The notes beneath the pieces were generated by a model, which saw nothing but the letters and a program-made list of their open reading frames with translations, made no database searches and had not been told where the DNA came from. A DNA stretch of 64,000 nucleotides from the NCBI GenBank assembly GCA_033964015.1, contig JAWWUD010000058.1:1-64000 (forward strand), given 5' to 3'. The stretch is from Scolanthus callimorphus. Lineage: Eukaryota; Cnidaria; Anthozoa; Actiniaria; Edwardsiidae. Of this stretch, positions 10,787 through 23,264 are shown one piece after another. The translations under genes and the position numbers were made by a program. How positions within the stretch are numbered: the first letter of the stretch is position 1; each line of letters begins with the position of its first letter.

Positions 10787-13700
10787 TGGTCATCGCTGGA
10801 ATTGAATGATACATAAAGCACATCATATGCACCAGTCAATCTTATTAGCCCCTGGAGGGTGGCCAGACATACCCATTTGATGTTTCACCTTTTCGGTGTT
10901 GATATATCAAAGGTCCCCAGGGGTTTGACAAAAAAATATATTTACTTGTCCATGGGAACCTGAAAATCAGTGCAATAAGTTCCTTGACTGATCTAAGATA
11001 GGAGTAGATTTTGCATTAAAAGTAATCAATTGGGATCCAGAGACATTGATTAGGCTCCAGCTATGGGATATTGCAGGCAAGTTATACAGCTAACTGTACT
11101 TTAATGTACCTGATATTTCACAGACAGGTACATAGCATTTTTAAAAGTCGCAGGCCAAGCCATGTGCAGTACAGAATGTTTTTTGGCTATTTAAAATGTT
11201 TTTGCACTGTTGAATATCTTACAAAACTACCAGTATAGTGTTTCTGTCAAAATGTGGAAAGTTGAGATAGGCTGGAATGCGGGAGTCCTGCAAAATATGA
11301 GAGAGTTGGCATCTTTGTAAGACTGAAAAAAAGTGCAGGATGCCAACTCTCCTGCTTTTGGGCGGAGGACTCCTATTTGAGGCTCGACTCCTGCTTTCCT
11401 GCTTTGGGTCCAAATCTCCTACATTAATAGAATACGTAATTGTAAAGTGATTTCACAGGGTGCAAAGGCATTTTGAAGTTTGATACAAGGCTGGCACCTC
11501 TGAAAATGGAAGTTAAAATGTACACCTTAAAAATATTCAGAGCCTGTTTAGTTTTAGTGATAGTGAACAATTGTCTCAAAATATGTGATTCCAGGGAAAA
11601 GGTCGCTTCCATTGAGGGTATAAAACACACAATCATGGATTTTATAATGATATATTATTGTTATACAGGGGCATAGCCAGCACTTATGAGAGGGGGGTTC
11701 CAATATTCAAAAAATAAAAACTCCACATAGATCTCTGGGGAAAAAAAACTAGCGTTTGAAGAAATTTGCTACATTTTATTGGAGCTTTTATTTGTTGTCT
11801 ATTAATATTACAATTTTAGTAGCAAGTTGGTCCAGAACAGGGGCGAGGGAGGTTCGCTGCAGGTGAGGGGGGTTCTGGAACCCCCTGGCTATCCCCCTGT
11901 TATAATTTTGGCATTTCAGAGTATTTTCTTCACAATAAAAGTTATTGTCCTCATCAGTCTTAAAAGTACTGTACATTGTTATAAGATTTTAAGATGTACC
12001 ATATACTACGAGAATAATATTTAAAATGAAATGATACTCTGCAAGTCATACAATCATAATCAGTGTTCAGTTACTCACAGGCATTTTGTATTTCAGGTCA
12101 AGAAAGGTTTGGCAACATGGACTAGGGTAGGAATCTGTGCCTATTTACTAAGAACAGAACAATCTCTCACAGCTGTCTAATAGAATGAGTCAGAATACAA
12201 TACGAAGAAACAAACCCAATTTGTGGTACATGCTTCATCGCTGAATGTCCACAATAGTTGTCTTATTTGAATATGAATGGTTTTTGTTTGATTATGTCTC
12301 GTTCTATTAGAAGACAACTATATGGCATTCAGGCATGAAGTAGATATCCAATTTTTGTCTTGCTTTCTTTAGTCCTGAACACCAGTCATGACTTACATTA
12401 CTCCCTGATTTGTTAGTTTGTTGAATTTGTCTCGTTTCTGATTGGCTATTAGTGTATTTACTTTGCATTATTTTTTACACTCTAGTGCAGATCTGTGCAA
12501 AATAGTGCAAAATAGAAATTATTCAAAGAAATTTCAAACCTCACACCCAACCCTGCTTGAGAGAGAGGGAAGAACACAGCTCAACCTTGTGCAAATCCCC
12601 CCTCCTCAGGTTTGAGGCCTGAATACCCTAGGGACATCAACTCTCCCTGTTTTTTTACCTCATCTCCCGGTCTCCCAGTTTTTAAGTAAAATCTCCTGGT
12701 TTTCTTTGAAAAATCGCCAAATGTTTTTTTGGTTGCTTCTGGACCTTTTAGGCGGCGGACTGGGGGGACCTTTTAGGCGGCGGACCCGGGGGGCAGGGGG
12801 TGCTCGAGCACCCCACTTTTGAACTGGGGGGGCTGAGCACCCCACTTTTTGAAGCTTTATATATTTTTGCCTATTACACGTAAAGAAGAAGGATAGAAGC
12901 GCATCCTTTTGATTCTGTTTGTTTCTGTTTTGACATTAGGCTCAGAGAACGCGTAGTTAAGATTACATTGTCGTGACATATTTTCATCAAAATGTATATG
13001 AGGTAAAAACATGAAAAAACAAAAATACTTGTCCACTTCACTTTTTGCATCTTCGGCACCCCCACTTTTAAGGTGTGCTCCGCACCCCCTGAAAATACTA
13101 AAATACAGCAAACTTTTAGACATATTTAGGTATTTCCTGTCTCAAAGCACAATATTTTGGTGTCTCAAGGTTTTTCCAGTGGCAGAGTTGACCTCCTGAT
13201 ACCCCACAAGTTTGACGAGTCTTGACTGAGACAGTTTTTTTTCCTGATATTATGCAGGTTTACTATAAGGAGGCTGTTGGAGCTTTCATTGTGTTTGATG
13301 TCACTAGGGCATCTACTTTTGAGGCAGTACAGAAATGGAAAAATGATCTGGATAGTAAAGTTATGCTGCCGACAGGTGAACCAATACCTACTGTTCTACT
13401 AGCAAATAAGGTAAAGGCTGCATGATTTGACTGCTCTCTTAATAACAGTGATTTCATGCTCTCAAACTAGCCAATCAGAATAATTTTGTTGCATCACCAA
13501 ACGGCAGAGGGGAAATAATATTTTTCACTAAATGGATTCTAAAAAGTATTGCAATTGTGCATAAAAATATTGCTTCCTAACTTTTTATCTCCAGTTAATT
13601 GCCAGCTGGTGAATTATAGAACAACTTCTGTAGCAGGGCCTGCAATTTCAACCAATGTTGCAAGTGCTACTAGATGTTTTGTTGCAGACTAACGTTTGAC

Positions 13701-15659
13701 TTGATTTGATAGGAAAAACCTCTCTTGAACAAATCTCTTGCAAAATATTATTTCAACTTTCTGACCACTTTTCATATGATAAAAAGTAAATTCCCTACCC
13801 TGTCTAGGAGAAATACCCGGTGACCAAGTTTTACAACTTTTCGACCAAAGCCTACTTGGTGGTTTTGAAGTGATTAATTTAGGGACTCAATTACTCTACC
13901 ACCTTTTACTAATGTTTTTCGCCATTGTCTGGTGAACTTACTGCAGCATTAAAATCTTGCGTTTTCTTCTTTCATATGATAAAAAGTAAATTCCCTACCC
14001 TGTCTAGGAGAAATACCCGGTGACCAAGTTTTACAACTTTTCGACCAAAGCCTACTTGGTGGTTTTGAAGTAATTAATTTAGGGACTCAATTACTCTACC
14101 ACCTTTTACTAATGTTTTTCGCCATTGTCTGGTGAACTTACTGCAGCATTAAATCTTGCGTTTTCTGGGGAGCACAGATGGTACAGCATTGCAGCACTAA
14201 TTATTGCCTCACACTGCCGTCCCTGGGTTCAAGACATGGCTTGGGCATTAGGGATTTTTCTCTTTGCTTGAGTTATGTTTCAGACCTGGGTGCTCATTGT
14301 GGGTTTGAAATGCATGATTCGTCATTTCTCCTGTGGTTCACGACTTCAGATAAGACAATAAACAGGGGTCCTGTCTCTCAATTTGCTGTGCTAACGTTTC
14401 TTGCTGATATTCAGTGTGACCAAGCCAAGGAAGGTTTAGTAAATAATTCCAGTCAGATGGATGAATACTGTGCTGATAAAGGATTCATTGGATGGTTTGA
14501 AACGTCTGCCAAAGAAGACATCAATGTCACGGATGCTGCTAAGTACCTTGTGTCAAAGGTCAGTAGAAAGTCAGGTGCAAATAACTGGGTTTGTTAACAA
14601 TACCTTTGAATGGGCGTCGCAAAAAACATGTGCAGCTCCTGTAGCGGACTTCAGCTTAGCCACCACCTTGGCAACACTAGTTGCAACTTTCCACCCTGAA
14701 ATTCCAATTAATTTCGACTTGAAACCCTAGGACCTAAACGTAGGTTGCAGATGTTTTTTTGCGACTGTCCAATACAGTTTAGTAAATTAAAGAGCCTGTG
14801 TCAGCCGCCATTTGACAGCATAGCAACACGCCAAGTCTTAGAAAGCATCCATTTTCATTGGCTGATTTAGAGAATATAGAGTTATTTTCTCGATTGAATT
14901 TGGTAAATCAAATCTGAAATTTTGTTTTTAGATGTGATTTAGAGATTCTACTCGTAATTCGTCTTCTAATATCAAACCAAAAAAAATAACAAAGGAGTGG
15001 CTGACAGGGGCCCTTTAATCTGCGGGTACGTACGTTGAGCTCAGTGGACTGCAGGCGTTTGGTGGAAAGTTCACAGAATTATGAAAACTGCGGTAAACTC
15101 AACAACCAGTATGCAGAGCGCATGTTCTTTACACTGTGTTCACCAAATAGGCGGTCGCAAAAAAAAATGCTGCACCTCTGTTGAGGGACTGTGGAATTCC
15201 AACGTTGGCGGCCCTAGAGCAGTGTGGAATTCCGTGGTCGGTATCCTAGTGATGGAGCAAGCTTCCAGGGTGGGTATTTCCAAAATATGGTATCACTAGG
15301 GTGGGTAAACCTAAATTCCAGGGTGCTCAAGAGAACGTTCACTGGATACCAGGGTGGGCAGGGACAAGCAGACATTTCCAGTATCTGTAACTGGGATCCT
15401 CAACAGGAGGTGCATATTATTTTGTTGCGACTGCCCAGCTAGCTGGAATCACCATTAGCACCTATTGTACTATTTGTAATATATTTGCTTTTTTAATCAG
15501 ATTTTAGATAACGAAAGACGGAATAATTTTGATGCGATTGAAAAAGATCCGGACACGATATTACTCTCCAGCCAGTCGTCTCAGTCCTCGGTATTATCCA
15601 ATCACAAACAACACGGAAGGGATGGGCAGACACAGCCAGAAAAGAGTGGATGCTGCTAG
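9367..15659 (+). CDS. RAB32: Rab32/38-family small GTPase, seven exons, two frame breaks
   Basis: This Ras-like GTPase cycles between GDP and GTP; Rab32/38 proteins act in traffic to lysosome-related organelles and at mitochondria. Exons: 9367-9369 (ATG only), 9475-9599, 10998-11076, 12097-12126, 13258-13410, 14415-14558, 15501-15659. Visible motifs are the P-loop GDLGVGKTS, switch I HYRATIGVDF, the diagnostic LQLWDIAGQERFGNM (Rab32 has IAGQE where most Rabs have TAGQE), VYYKEAVGAFIVFD, ANK|CD across the fifth/sixth exon junction, FETSAK, and a C-terminal GCC for double prenylation. The length would be about 230 residues, close to the vertebrate protein. One base is missing in the T run at 9574-9577 and one is extra near 12118-12120. 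The intron after 11076 has a GC donor (gcaagt). Rab32 versus the Rab38 name is not resolved. Confidence 0.94.
9869..10813. mobile_element. Non-autonomous PIF/Harbinger-like element, copy B (in Rab32 intron 2)
   Basis: It has the same termini as copy A (TGTATCAGTCAATTCCAGCG), flanked by TAA at 9866-9868 and 10814-10816. The interior aligns with 235-1089, including blocks such as gggtggggaattt and ctttgtcacgcagagt. The G run inside the right end is about 30 bases. It lies between the second and third Rab32 exons, in forward orientation. Confidence 0.88.
11667..11901. repeat. Inverted-repeat element in Rab32 intron 3
   Basis: The left end reads ACAGGGGCATAGCCAG and the right end is the complement, CTGGCTATCCCCCTGT, with G/C-rich text inside both ends. 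It lies inside the GC-AG intron. I could not fix a target duplication. Confidence 0.6.
12225..12348. mobile_element. hAT-like foldback element, second copy
   Basis: It is homologous to 2844-2963 over its whole length (TGCTTCATCGCTGAATG and complement). It is flanked by an imperfect 8-bp duplication, CAATTTGT/CAATTTTT. It lies in the intron following the fourth Rab32 exon. Confidence 0.75.
13771..14165 (+). repeat. Two-copy tandem duplication, 200-bp period
   Basis: Each unit begins ttcatatgataaaaagtaaa. The copies at 13771-13970 and 13971-14165 differ at only a few positions (a G/A change in gaagtgattaattt and one A-run length). It lies in the intron between the fifth and sixth Rab32 exons. 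The near identity means a recent duplication, or a local assembly artefact. Confidence 0.9.
14791..15014. mobile_element. piggyBac-like TTAA-flanked element
   Basis: The ends are AGAGCCTGTGTCAGCC and, in complement, GGCTGACAGGGGCCCT, flanked exactly by TTAA at 14787-14790 and 15015-15018, the target expected for piggyBac-type elements. Conserved interior phrases are gccatttgacagcatagcaa, ggctgatttagagaatatag and taattcgtcttctaatatc. Relatives lie at about 1987-2225, 47319-47508, 56042-56267 and 59520-60083. It is non-autonomous. Confidence 0.8.
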
Positions 15660-16584
15660 GTGCCTTTAGAAATAGATATTCATTATACAAGATAAGTAGC
15701 CTATGAGAAGGAGCTTGCATCTCCATGAGGCAGCGTTTTGCTGACCGATTAGAAACCCTAGTACCGTTTCGCCTGACCTATCTATTTTTAAAATAGAGTT
15801 GCTGGGTTAATCCTTTGTTTGCTGGTTACGCTGTAATTGTGCCGTGAAGTGTTCTAAAAATAGATCAGTCGGTAAATATGCTGCCTCATAAACCCTCAGA
15901 TCTTGAAATTGCGCCCGATACAGGCGTAAATACGCCAAAAAATTTTCCTTTAGACTGGCGTAAAATAAGGATTCTGTTTTCAGTTTTTACAGGGTTCTGG
16001 TGGATTTACGCCTAGAGTTTTGATGAATTAGCCTACATGAATGTGATGCAAGGCGTAAAATTACGACTATGATATTTCTTAATTCAAACCCTGTCTATAT
16101 GGGGGATACAACCTCCTACTCATTGGCATATACATAAGGAAGTTACCAAAACTGGATTCATATCACTGCTCATTTGTACAGATAGATTTTCTCGACTTTT
16201 TCATACACAGAGCCCATCACAATGCAGCATACCGTTGTAGAATAAAATTTATTAATTAAAATTTGAATGCATAGACCCAAGTAAATGCACTTCCGTGCTC
16301 ACGCTAGGTTTTTATTGAATTTAACAAAGACAAACCTTTGTTTTTATTTTGGTGTATAAAAGTAGTCTTTTCATTGACCTAAATACGTTAGAGAATCGAA
16401 TAATTTCATTTACAATACTAACTATCTTAATGAACGCGGTTTTCAGATAAGTGTCTCGACTTTACAATAGTCGTATTACAGATTTGCACAATTCGTTACC
16501 TTGCTACAACAGTTTCCATCTTCGCTCTCTTATCTGTTATCACGGGGTTATGCCAGCTTCGGTCACCTTTTTGAAAGGTACAGC
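15660..16584 (+). other. Rab32 3' flank and probable 3' UTR
   Basis: No exon follows the TAG stop at 15657-15659. AATAAA at 16241-16246, in the context gtagaataaaatttatt, is the first good polyadenylation signal and would give a 3' UTR of about 600 bases. The rest is unremarkable A+T-rich sequence up to the element at 16588. Confidence 0.5.
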
Positions 16585-16587
16585 TAA

Positions 16588-17615
16588 GGGGTGGACCATT
16601 AGAAAATGGGGGAGGGGGGGGTGGCAATATTTTTGCGAATGAATTTTTTTTCGGGGATCAGGTTGTGCAGGAATTTTTTTTCGGACTCGAAGGCCATGTA
16701 CGAATTTTTTTTGGCAGACACACACACAAAAAAAAAGAGGAAAAGGATAAACCCACGAGGGGTATCTTGCGCATCGAGCACTACCTGTTCCCGTGGCGTT
16801 CCGATCCCACAGGCCGTCCAAATCCACATCAACAAATCAACAAAATTTTCTTATGCTGTATACTATATTGGTTCAGAAATTGATTAAGAAAATCTTGTTG
16901 CTGTATGTATAGATACAACAAATTTTCTTATGATATATTTTTATTGGTTGCCGTTAAAAAAGAATGAAGCTGTTAAAGGTTTTCGCCATCCCCCGGCCCC
17001 TATGTGACATGGTAGAGGTCATTTTCTTCCGTTGCGCGCGAAGCGCGTTCGAATTTTATAAAACTCATTTCATCAAGCCTCAGAGAAAGGGTAGACGAAC
17101 GTTCCGTTTTTTGTGTATAGTAAACAATGCCTGTAGGTTTTATTATTGATGCCACAAATTACGAAATTATTATTATTCATTTGTGTGAGGCGGTCCACAT
17201 GACGAATTTCTATACTTGTAACGTGGTGTGATTCTTTCGAACATAGTGACTGCACTGCCTGCCAGGCCTATCACTACAGGGCACTTTTTTGGGAGAGTTT
17301 GTTTTTCCTCGGCAAGATACCACTTGCTCTTGTAAACGGCACGAAGGCAGTGTCTTTGATGCGTGAGTTCTCACCAACTATATATTTGGTGGTATTTTTA
17401 ATGCGCGAAAATTTTATTAAGTGAAGTAGAAAAATGCAAAAGAGAAGTTGCTGGAATAACTACATCTTTTTAATGAGAACCCAAGCCATGTCTTTGTAGG
17501 ATTTTTATTTCCTAGCTTGAATCTCTGCAAGATTTTTTTTTTGGAAGGACTGGCCTTGCGCGAATTTTTTTTGGGAATTGCCACCCCCCTCCCCCAACTT
17601 CTAATGGTCCACCCC
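16588..17615. mobile_element. 1-kb TAA-flanked inverted-repeat element
   Basis: The left end reads GGGGTGGACCATTAGAAAAT and the right end is the complement (TTCTAATGGTCCACCCC), followed inside by G-rich and C-rich tracts. TAA is duplicated at 16585-16587 and 17616-17618. The interior shares text with repeats near 7.1 and 8.0 kb (catcaagcctcagagaaagg, and the gcgcgcgaagcgcg palindrome). It encodes no transposase. Confidence 0.8.
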
Positions 17616-17649
17616 TAAATCCGTTGTTTGGGCATTTTCTGATTCCCCG

Positions 17650-17882
17650 GCCTAGTGCAGTCGACTGGCTTTCTGTCGCGACGAAAACCCTTTTTGACTG
17701 CAGCCTAGTCCCTGGCGTTCTGGGTGGGCTTCCTGTGCTCGGAGATCAACCGTGAGGATACGCGAGCAATGGGCCGAGCTGACCCGCAGAACGCCTAGTG
17801 AAATTCGCAAAACCTACCCGCCTCGAATCCACTTCGAAACGTCGAACGCCAAGGGACTAGGCTCAGTTGACTGCACTAGGCG
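17650..17882. repeat. Foldback element with nested inverted arms
   Basis: The outer arms are GCCTAGTGCAGTCGACT and its complement AGTTGACTGCACTAGGC. Inner arms (cctagtccctggcgttc and complement) extend the hairpin. The rest of 17883-18561 shows no feature I can support. Confidence 0.7.
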
Positions 17883-18564
17883 AAATAGGGCAAAGTCCTG
17901 ATTGGTCCAGGTGGTTCGACTGGTGATGTTATGCATACTCCAAGCACCAAACAACGACTTTGGCTGTAAGTCAACCTCGCGCGAAACGAGAAAATAATTT
18001 TACTGGCACATTATCATTTTAGCTCCGGTTGCGGAGTAATTTTGTTCAAACGAGGTTTCAATTTTGTTTTCGTCAGATTTGTGCGATCTTAGAATAGCAG
18101 GAATTATTAGCAGAGAAGTTCAAAAGAGCACTTCCCTGGTTTCAGTGTGATGGCATATGTGATTGTAAAGAAATCTAGTTTCCCAGCATGACACAACCAA
18201 AGGACGTTTTTAGGTCAAAAGTATATGTTTTATAAGCAGGGAAGTGCGATAGAACACTTCTCTGGATTCACTATGTTGTGTTTTAGATTTTTGACATAAC
18301 AACTTATCTTTTATATCATGTTTTTCAAATATTATTGTTCTGTTATTGGTGTATCATATGAAATTCGTATGAATGTATCGCATATTAGTATAATTACTCA
18401 AGTGACCATAAGAAAGCCGCGAGTTGATTGGTCGAGTTTGTGTTCTCTTTCAGTTCATCTGTGATTCTCGTTCTCTGATTGTAACATTAAAAGCACATGA
18501 AGTGTGTGGCGAGTTTTTATTTAGCACGCAAAATTTAAAACAACTGATCTCTAAAACGTCCTAA

Positions 18565-19004
18565 GACCCCGTCCACACTACACCGTTTTCAAACGAAAAC
18601 GGATACTTTTTGCTCCGGATACGGCTATCGTCCACACTACAACGCCGAAAACGATACCGAAAACGGATCAATCCGAAAACGCTATCCAGAGTGGAGCGAT
18701 CTGAAAACGGAGCTGTTTGAAAACGCTGTTTTCTAGTGTGGACGGGTGAAAACGATGCTATCTGAAAACGATGACGTCACCACAGCAGACGCGACCAATT
18801 TCGCGGGCCGACATATCAAAATGCGCATGCGTTGAGCTTGTTTGAGCATGCCCACTGAATGCATAAGAGCGTTTTCGTACGGATACGCGTTGTAGTGTGG
18901 ACGGGCGAAAACGATACGAAAACGATAAGGTGGACGCACATCTTTTTGAAAACGGAGCAAAAAGTATCCGTTTTCGTTTGAAAACGGTGTAGTGGGACGA
19001 GGTC
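18565..19004. mobile_element. TAA-flanked element of the GACCCCGTCCACAC family, copy 1
   Basis: It has long inverted ends of about 55 bp beginning GACCCCGTCCACACTACACC, with the complement at the right end. TAA is duplicated at 18562-18564 and 19005-19007. The interior is full of the phrase gaaaacg in both orientations. A shorter copy lies at 50772-50972 and a related one at 44158-44765. Confidence 0.85.
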
Positions 19005-19007
19005 TAA

Positions 19008-19494
19008 GAGTCACTTGAGAAAATTGGGAGTGCGCGCGCGAGTTTGTTATAACCGTGAAAAAATGCAACAAAAGCATTTTTTTTTTCTAAAAACCTTATG
19101 AATAACTTGGGTAATTATACTAAAACAATTAGTCGCCTCAGGCGCCGTGATTATCACTTCGCTTTCGGCGACTAATAATTGTTGAATATTCACGTCGCTA
19201 TTTGCGACTAATTGTTAATTATCAGAATCAGTTTATTATATTTCTATCAGCACTGCGTGTGGCAATGTAAAGTACACTTGTATGGTTTCGATTTTATTTT
19301 TTATTTGAGCAAATATAATGAAGAACACTGATACACTTAATGTTTTGTGTAATTCTCTTTGCCTTTACACTACTACTAGAGCTATACCCGCGTCGTATTG
19401 TTTATTTATTGACTGATGCTTCGATATGTTTTGAAAATACAGATAGCGCTACTTTTTTCCATGTACGGCGATGCCTCGGTGTCAATAGGGGACA
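19008..19494. other. Gene-free stretch with a dispersed-repeat fragment
   Basis: 19020-19210 (gttataaccgtgaaaaaatg, ccttatgaat, gcgactaattgttgaa) recurs at about 55600-55700 in an OGDH intron. No coding evidence. Confidence 0.5.
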
Positions 19495-19814
19495 CAGACC
19501 CCCCGGGGGGGGGGGGGGGGGGGGGCTCACAATATTTTAGACGGGGGTGCTCGTCGGGAAAATTGATTTTGACCCTAAGGGATAGCAAAATGGGTGTGGC
19601 AAACAGCAAATTTACCCCTAAAAGAAAGCAAATTTGGCGTGGCGACCGCCGAATTTACACCTAAAAGATAGCAAATTTGGCAGGTCAAAAGAAATTAAAG
19701 TGATTTTAGGTCTTTTAAGGTTTTGAACCAAGTTTCCTTTGTAAATATCGGTTCTGGTGTCAGTACCAATATATTTTTGGGCAAGGATTGGTCTGAGACT
19801 CCCCTAAGGGATAG

Positions 19815-20202
19815 TGTAGGAGTTTCGAACCTACCGATGGCTCAGATATATACACACGGTTAACACTCGTCGAATCGGTATTTCAGGTTACAGATACGAA
19901 ACGAACGATGACTGACTCGGTGAATCAACGTTGAACAGACGTAAATCGGGCATCAGAACAGACGGTAAAACAGACGGTTTACTGCAAATAAAGAGCCTAA
20001 ATTACAACAAGAAGGCTAAATACATTTACAGGGAAACGTAAACGACAACTTACATCCGTGTGCAGATTCTATCGGGTGATTCAAGCTTCAAATTCACTCA
20101 GATTCGTCTGGATGTTTCTCTGAATAACAATTCTGTTTCACATGTGCTCTTGAATCCGCGCGAGGCCTGGACACTAATAAATGTAACGCAACGTTCTTTA
20201 CA
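19815..20202 (-). repeat. 3' LTR of the BEL/Pao element
   Basis: It begins TGTAGGAGTTTCGAAC and ends AACGTTCTTTACA. Next to it, on the minus strand, is the purine-rich tract ATCGGGGGCCGGGA, which fits a polypurine tract. It reads the same as the other LTR apart from one G in the context gtctg(g)atg. Confidence 0.95.
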
Positions 20203-20318
20203 TCCCGGCCCCCGATGGCGAGCCAGGGGGATCGTCCATCCTCTGTAATCTAATCTAATCTATACTGAATAAATGTCAACTATCGAGTGCAATTGTCCAT
20301 CTTTCTTGAACGTCTGTC

Positions 20319-21328
20319 CTAGCTGGTTGTGTCCTCTCCTCTCAGTCTCTCCGCTGTCTCCAAAAGGCAGGGTTTCGTGATAGGGCGATGGTAAGTGTTC
20401 TTGTGCGTCTTCACCATAGCACTCCGAACGTGTCCGTCTTTTGCTCGAAATACTTCAGTTACTCGACCAAGCAACCATCTTCCTCTCGGTTGATCCTTAT
20501 CGACGACAAGTACTAGATCATCAGTGGCTAAATTCCTGAGACTCTTGTTCCACTTCTGCCTGACTTGAAGACACGGAACGTACTCCTTGAGCCACCTGCT
20601 CCAGTAGCGATCTGCTAACACCTGGGCTTGTCTCCATCTCTTGCGGCTGTTTATTTCCCGGTCTTCGAATCGACCTGGCGACAGGTTAGCTGCGGCTCGC
20701 TGCATCAGAAAATGGTTGGGAGTTAGAGGTTCTGTATCTCTAACATCGTCCGAAACTGGACACAGGGGTCTCGAGTTAATAATCCCCTGCGCTTCAGCAA
20801 GAGCGGTTCTCAGCACTTCCTCTTCGACTAGCACTTCTCCTAGCGTAGCTTTCAGCGATCTGCGCACGCTCCTGATCAAACGTTCCCACACCCCGACATA
20901 TGTGAAGCCGTAGGGGGGTGGAAGATCCAGTCGCACCCCGTCTGATGCATCTCTTCCTCTATCCGCGAGTGGTTCAAATCTTCTATCGCCTCTTTTATCT
21001 CGCGTTCAGCCCCGACAAAATTAGAGCCGTTGTCGGAACGAATCTGTTTGACAGGGCCTCTGGTGTTGATGAATCGTCTAAGCACCATAATAAAGTCGTC
21101 CGTTTCAAGCGACTGAGCCAGTTCCAGATGGACCGCTCTGGTGGTTAGGCAGGTAAATATGCAGCCGTATCGCTTTAACACGCTGCGTCCTCGCTTACTT
21201 GAAGGGGACCAAAGTAATCTAAGCCTGTGCTTGTGAAGGCTGGCTCGTAAGGGGTTAATCTGACGCTTGGTAGATCTGCCATTTCCTGGGTCATGGTCTT
21301 TGCGAAACGTTTCTTGCAACGGAGGCAT
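20319..21328 (-). pseudogene. BEL/Pao integrase catalytic core and C-terminal domain
   Basis: Two overlapping minus-strand frames (21328-20876 and 20936-20319) together encode the retroviral-type integrase core. Visible are FTCLTTRAVHLELA, IRSDNGSNF with the second catalytic Asp, and GVWERLIRSVR, the segment that follows the catalytic region in Pao integrases. The C-terminal domain is basic (LLGRVTEVF). The change of frame near 20900 is a single-base break. It would join element DNA into the genome. The first catalytic Asp lies in LDYFGPL of the preceding frame. Confidence 0.9.
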
Positions 21329-22253
21329 CCGCCGATTTCGGTCTTGATGGCTGCCCTCCCTCTAACTATCCAGAACTTCTCTCGTATAACTGATAAACAG
21401 TGTTCAGTACCGCAATGCGCCAGCCTCTCGTGGTAGTGTCGAACGATAAGCCGTGTTACAGGGTGCTTCTGCGGCATGATCAGCTGGTGCTTGGCATCGT
21501 AAGTCACTGGGGCCTCTGAAATGCGTCCCGACACTCGTAGGACACCTTCTTTCTGCATCATCATCGGTTTCAGCTTCACTATTCTGCTTGATGCACGAAC
21601 ACGATCATTGATCTTCAGGTCTTGGACTTCTGTTGCAAAGCATTCCTTCTGAACGAGGGATACGATCTTAAGGGTCGCATCATCCAACTCATCCATCGTG
21701 ATTCTTTCTCGTTTTAGCTTCCTTTTGTTCTTGATCCAGGCAACGAATCTCGTAAGCCATACAACGGCCCTTTGCAACGCGCTCCACGAGGAGTATCGGT
21801 CCAGTAGTTCCATCAGTGGATCACCGTCGTCGCGCGAAACACTGGTCGCGTATGCTGTCTTCTCTTTTCTGATTTCTAGTTGCTCGTCCGGAACTGTCTC
21901 TAAGGACTGACGTGGCCAGAACTCTTCCGACTTACTCAGGAAATCAGGTCCCTGCAGCCATCTCTTATTATGAACAAACTGATCCGCGGTGAGTCCGCGG
22001 GACGCATCATCCGCGGGGTTCAGAATCCCGGGACAATGGCGCCATTGGGAAACTTCCGTGTCACGACGAATCTGGTTGATTCTGTTACTTACAAAGGTTT
22101 GAAACCTTTTCGCTTCATTGTTAAGACAGTACAACGTGATTATACTGTCGGTCCAGAAAAGTTCTCTCTGTACCGGAATACTGAGTTCCTTGGTGATGAT
22201 ATTATGTATCTTAGTTGCCAGCACTGCACTCTGTAACTCCAGGCGTGGAATAG
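21175..22253 (-). pseudogene. BEL/Pao pol: RNase H end, integrase zinc-binding domain
   Basis: A long minus-strand frame (22224-21175) carries the linker after RNase H. It is followed by the H2C2 zinc-binding domain of integrase (HERLAHCGTEH then GGCLRCKKRF) and the start of the integrase core, TGLDYFGPLQV. It follows the reverse transcriptase frame across a single-base break near 22250 and joins the next frame across another near 21190. Confidence 0.9.
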
Positions 22254-23264
22254 TTACTGTTTCTTGGGGGCGTTCCGCGATTTAGCCATGAGCATCACAC
22301 ATTCCGCTGTTTCATCGCTGTATTGAACTCTAAGGTACGATGCTGCTCCATACCCGTTCTGCGAGGCGTCGCAAAAGTGGTGCAACTGGAGAATGCAGTC
22401 ATCGCGATCCTCCCTCGAAAAGTAACACCGAGGAATCCGCACTTCACCCATGAGCGGCAGGTCTTCCTTCCACCGTCTCCATGACTTCAACAGATCTTCA
22501 GGTAGGGGATAGTCCCAGCATAACTCCCGTCTCCAGCACTCTTGTAACAACTGTCGAGCGTGCAGTAACACTGGTGAAGCGAATCCTTGCGGGTCATAGA
22601 ATGAAGCAAGAGTAGAGAGAAGGCCCCTCATCGTATCTGGCCTATCGAGGTTGATCACCTTGAATCCGATCGTATCTGCCTCGGCATCCCATTGAACACC
22701 GAGGGCACGTTGTACAGGTAAGTAATCAAAGTCCAAATCCAGCGTAGGGTCTGCTCTCTCTGACTTCGGAAGGGAATCGAGCACCACCCTGCTGTTCGAA
22801 GAAAACTTGGTCAATCTGAAACCGCCTCTTGCTAGTAACGCGATCGCTCCTCGAGCAACGTCTAGCGCTAGTTCTTCGCTCTTTACTGCTGTCAGCATAT
22901 CATCCACGTAAAAGTTCTTAAGTACGGTATCAACTACGAGCTCGCTGAAGTCGTCCTTGTTGTCGTGCGCCGTCCTTTGAAGAGCATAAGTTGCACAACA
23001 CGGCGAATCTGTGGCGCCAAAGACATGTGACGTCATAACATATTCGTGTGGTTCATCTTCAAGGCTGTGTGTCCACCATAAGAACCTCAAGGCGTCTTGA
23101 TCTGTTGGTGGAACCTTAACTTGGTGGAACATTGCTTCCACGTCTCCTACGATAGCTACATTGTCTTGGCGAAACCTGAGCAAAACTCCGACAAGACTAT
23201 TGGTCAGGTCGGGACCACTTACAAGTTCCTTGTTTAACGAAGTTCCGTGGTACTGAGCGGCTGC
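22254..23264 (-). pseudogene. BEL/Pao reverse transcriptase (palm, thumb) and RNase H start
   Basis: The frame holds the Pao-type RT after the 1-kb insertion: AAQYHGTSLN at its start, VAIVGDVEAMFHQVKV with the first catalytic Asp, then NFYVDDML. The YVDD catalytic pair is encoded by the complement of 22899-22910. Next come RALGVQWD and the thumb region, then FCDASQNGYGAA, the start of RNase H. About 337 of the frame's codons belong to the element; the first 30 or so, above 23264, come from the inserted repeat. Confidence 0.93.
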
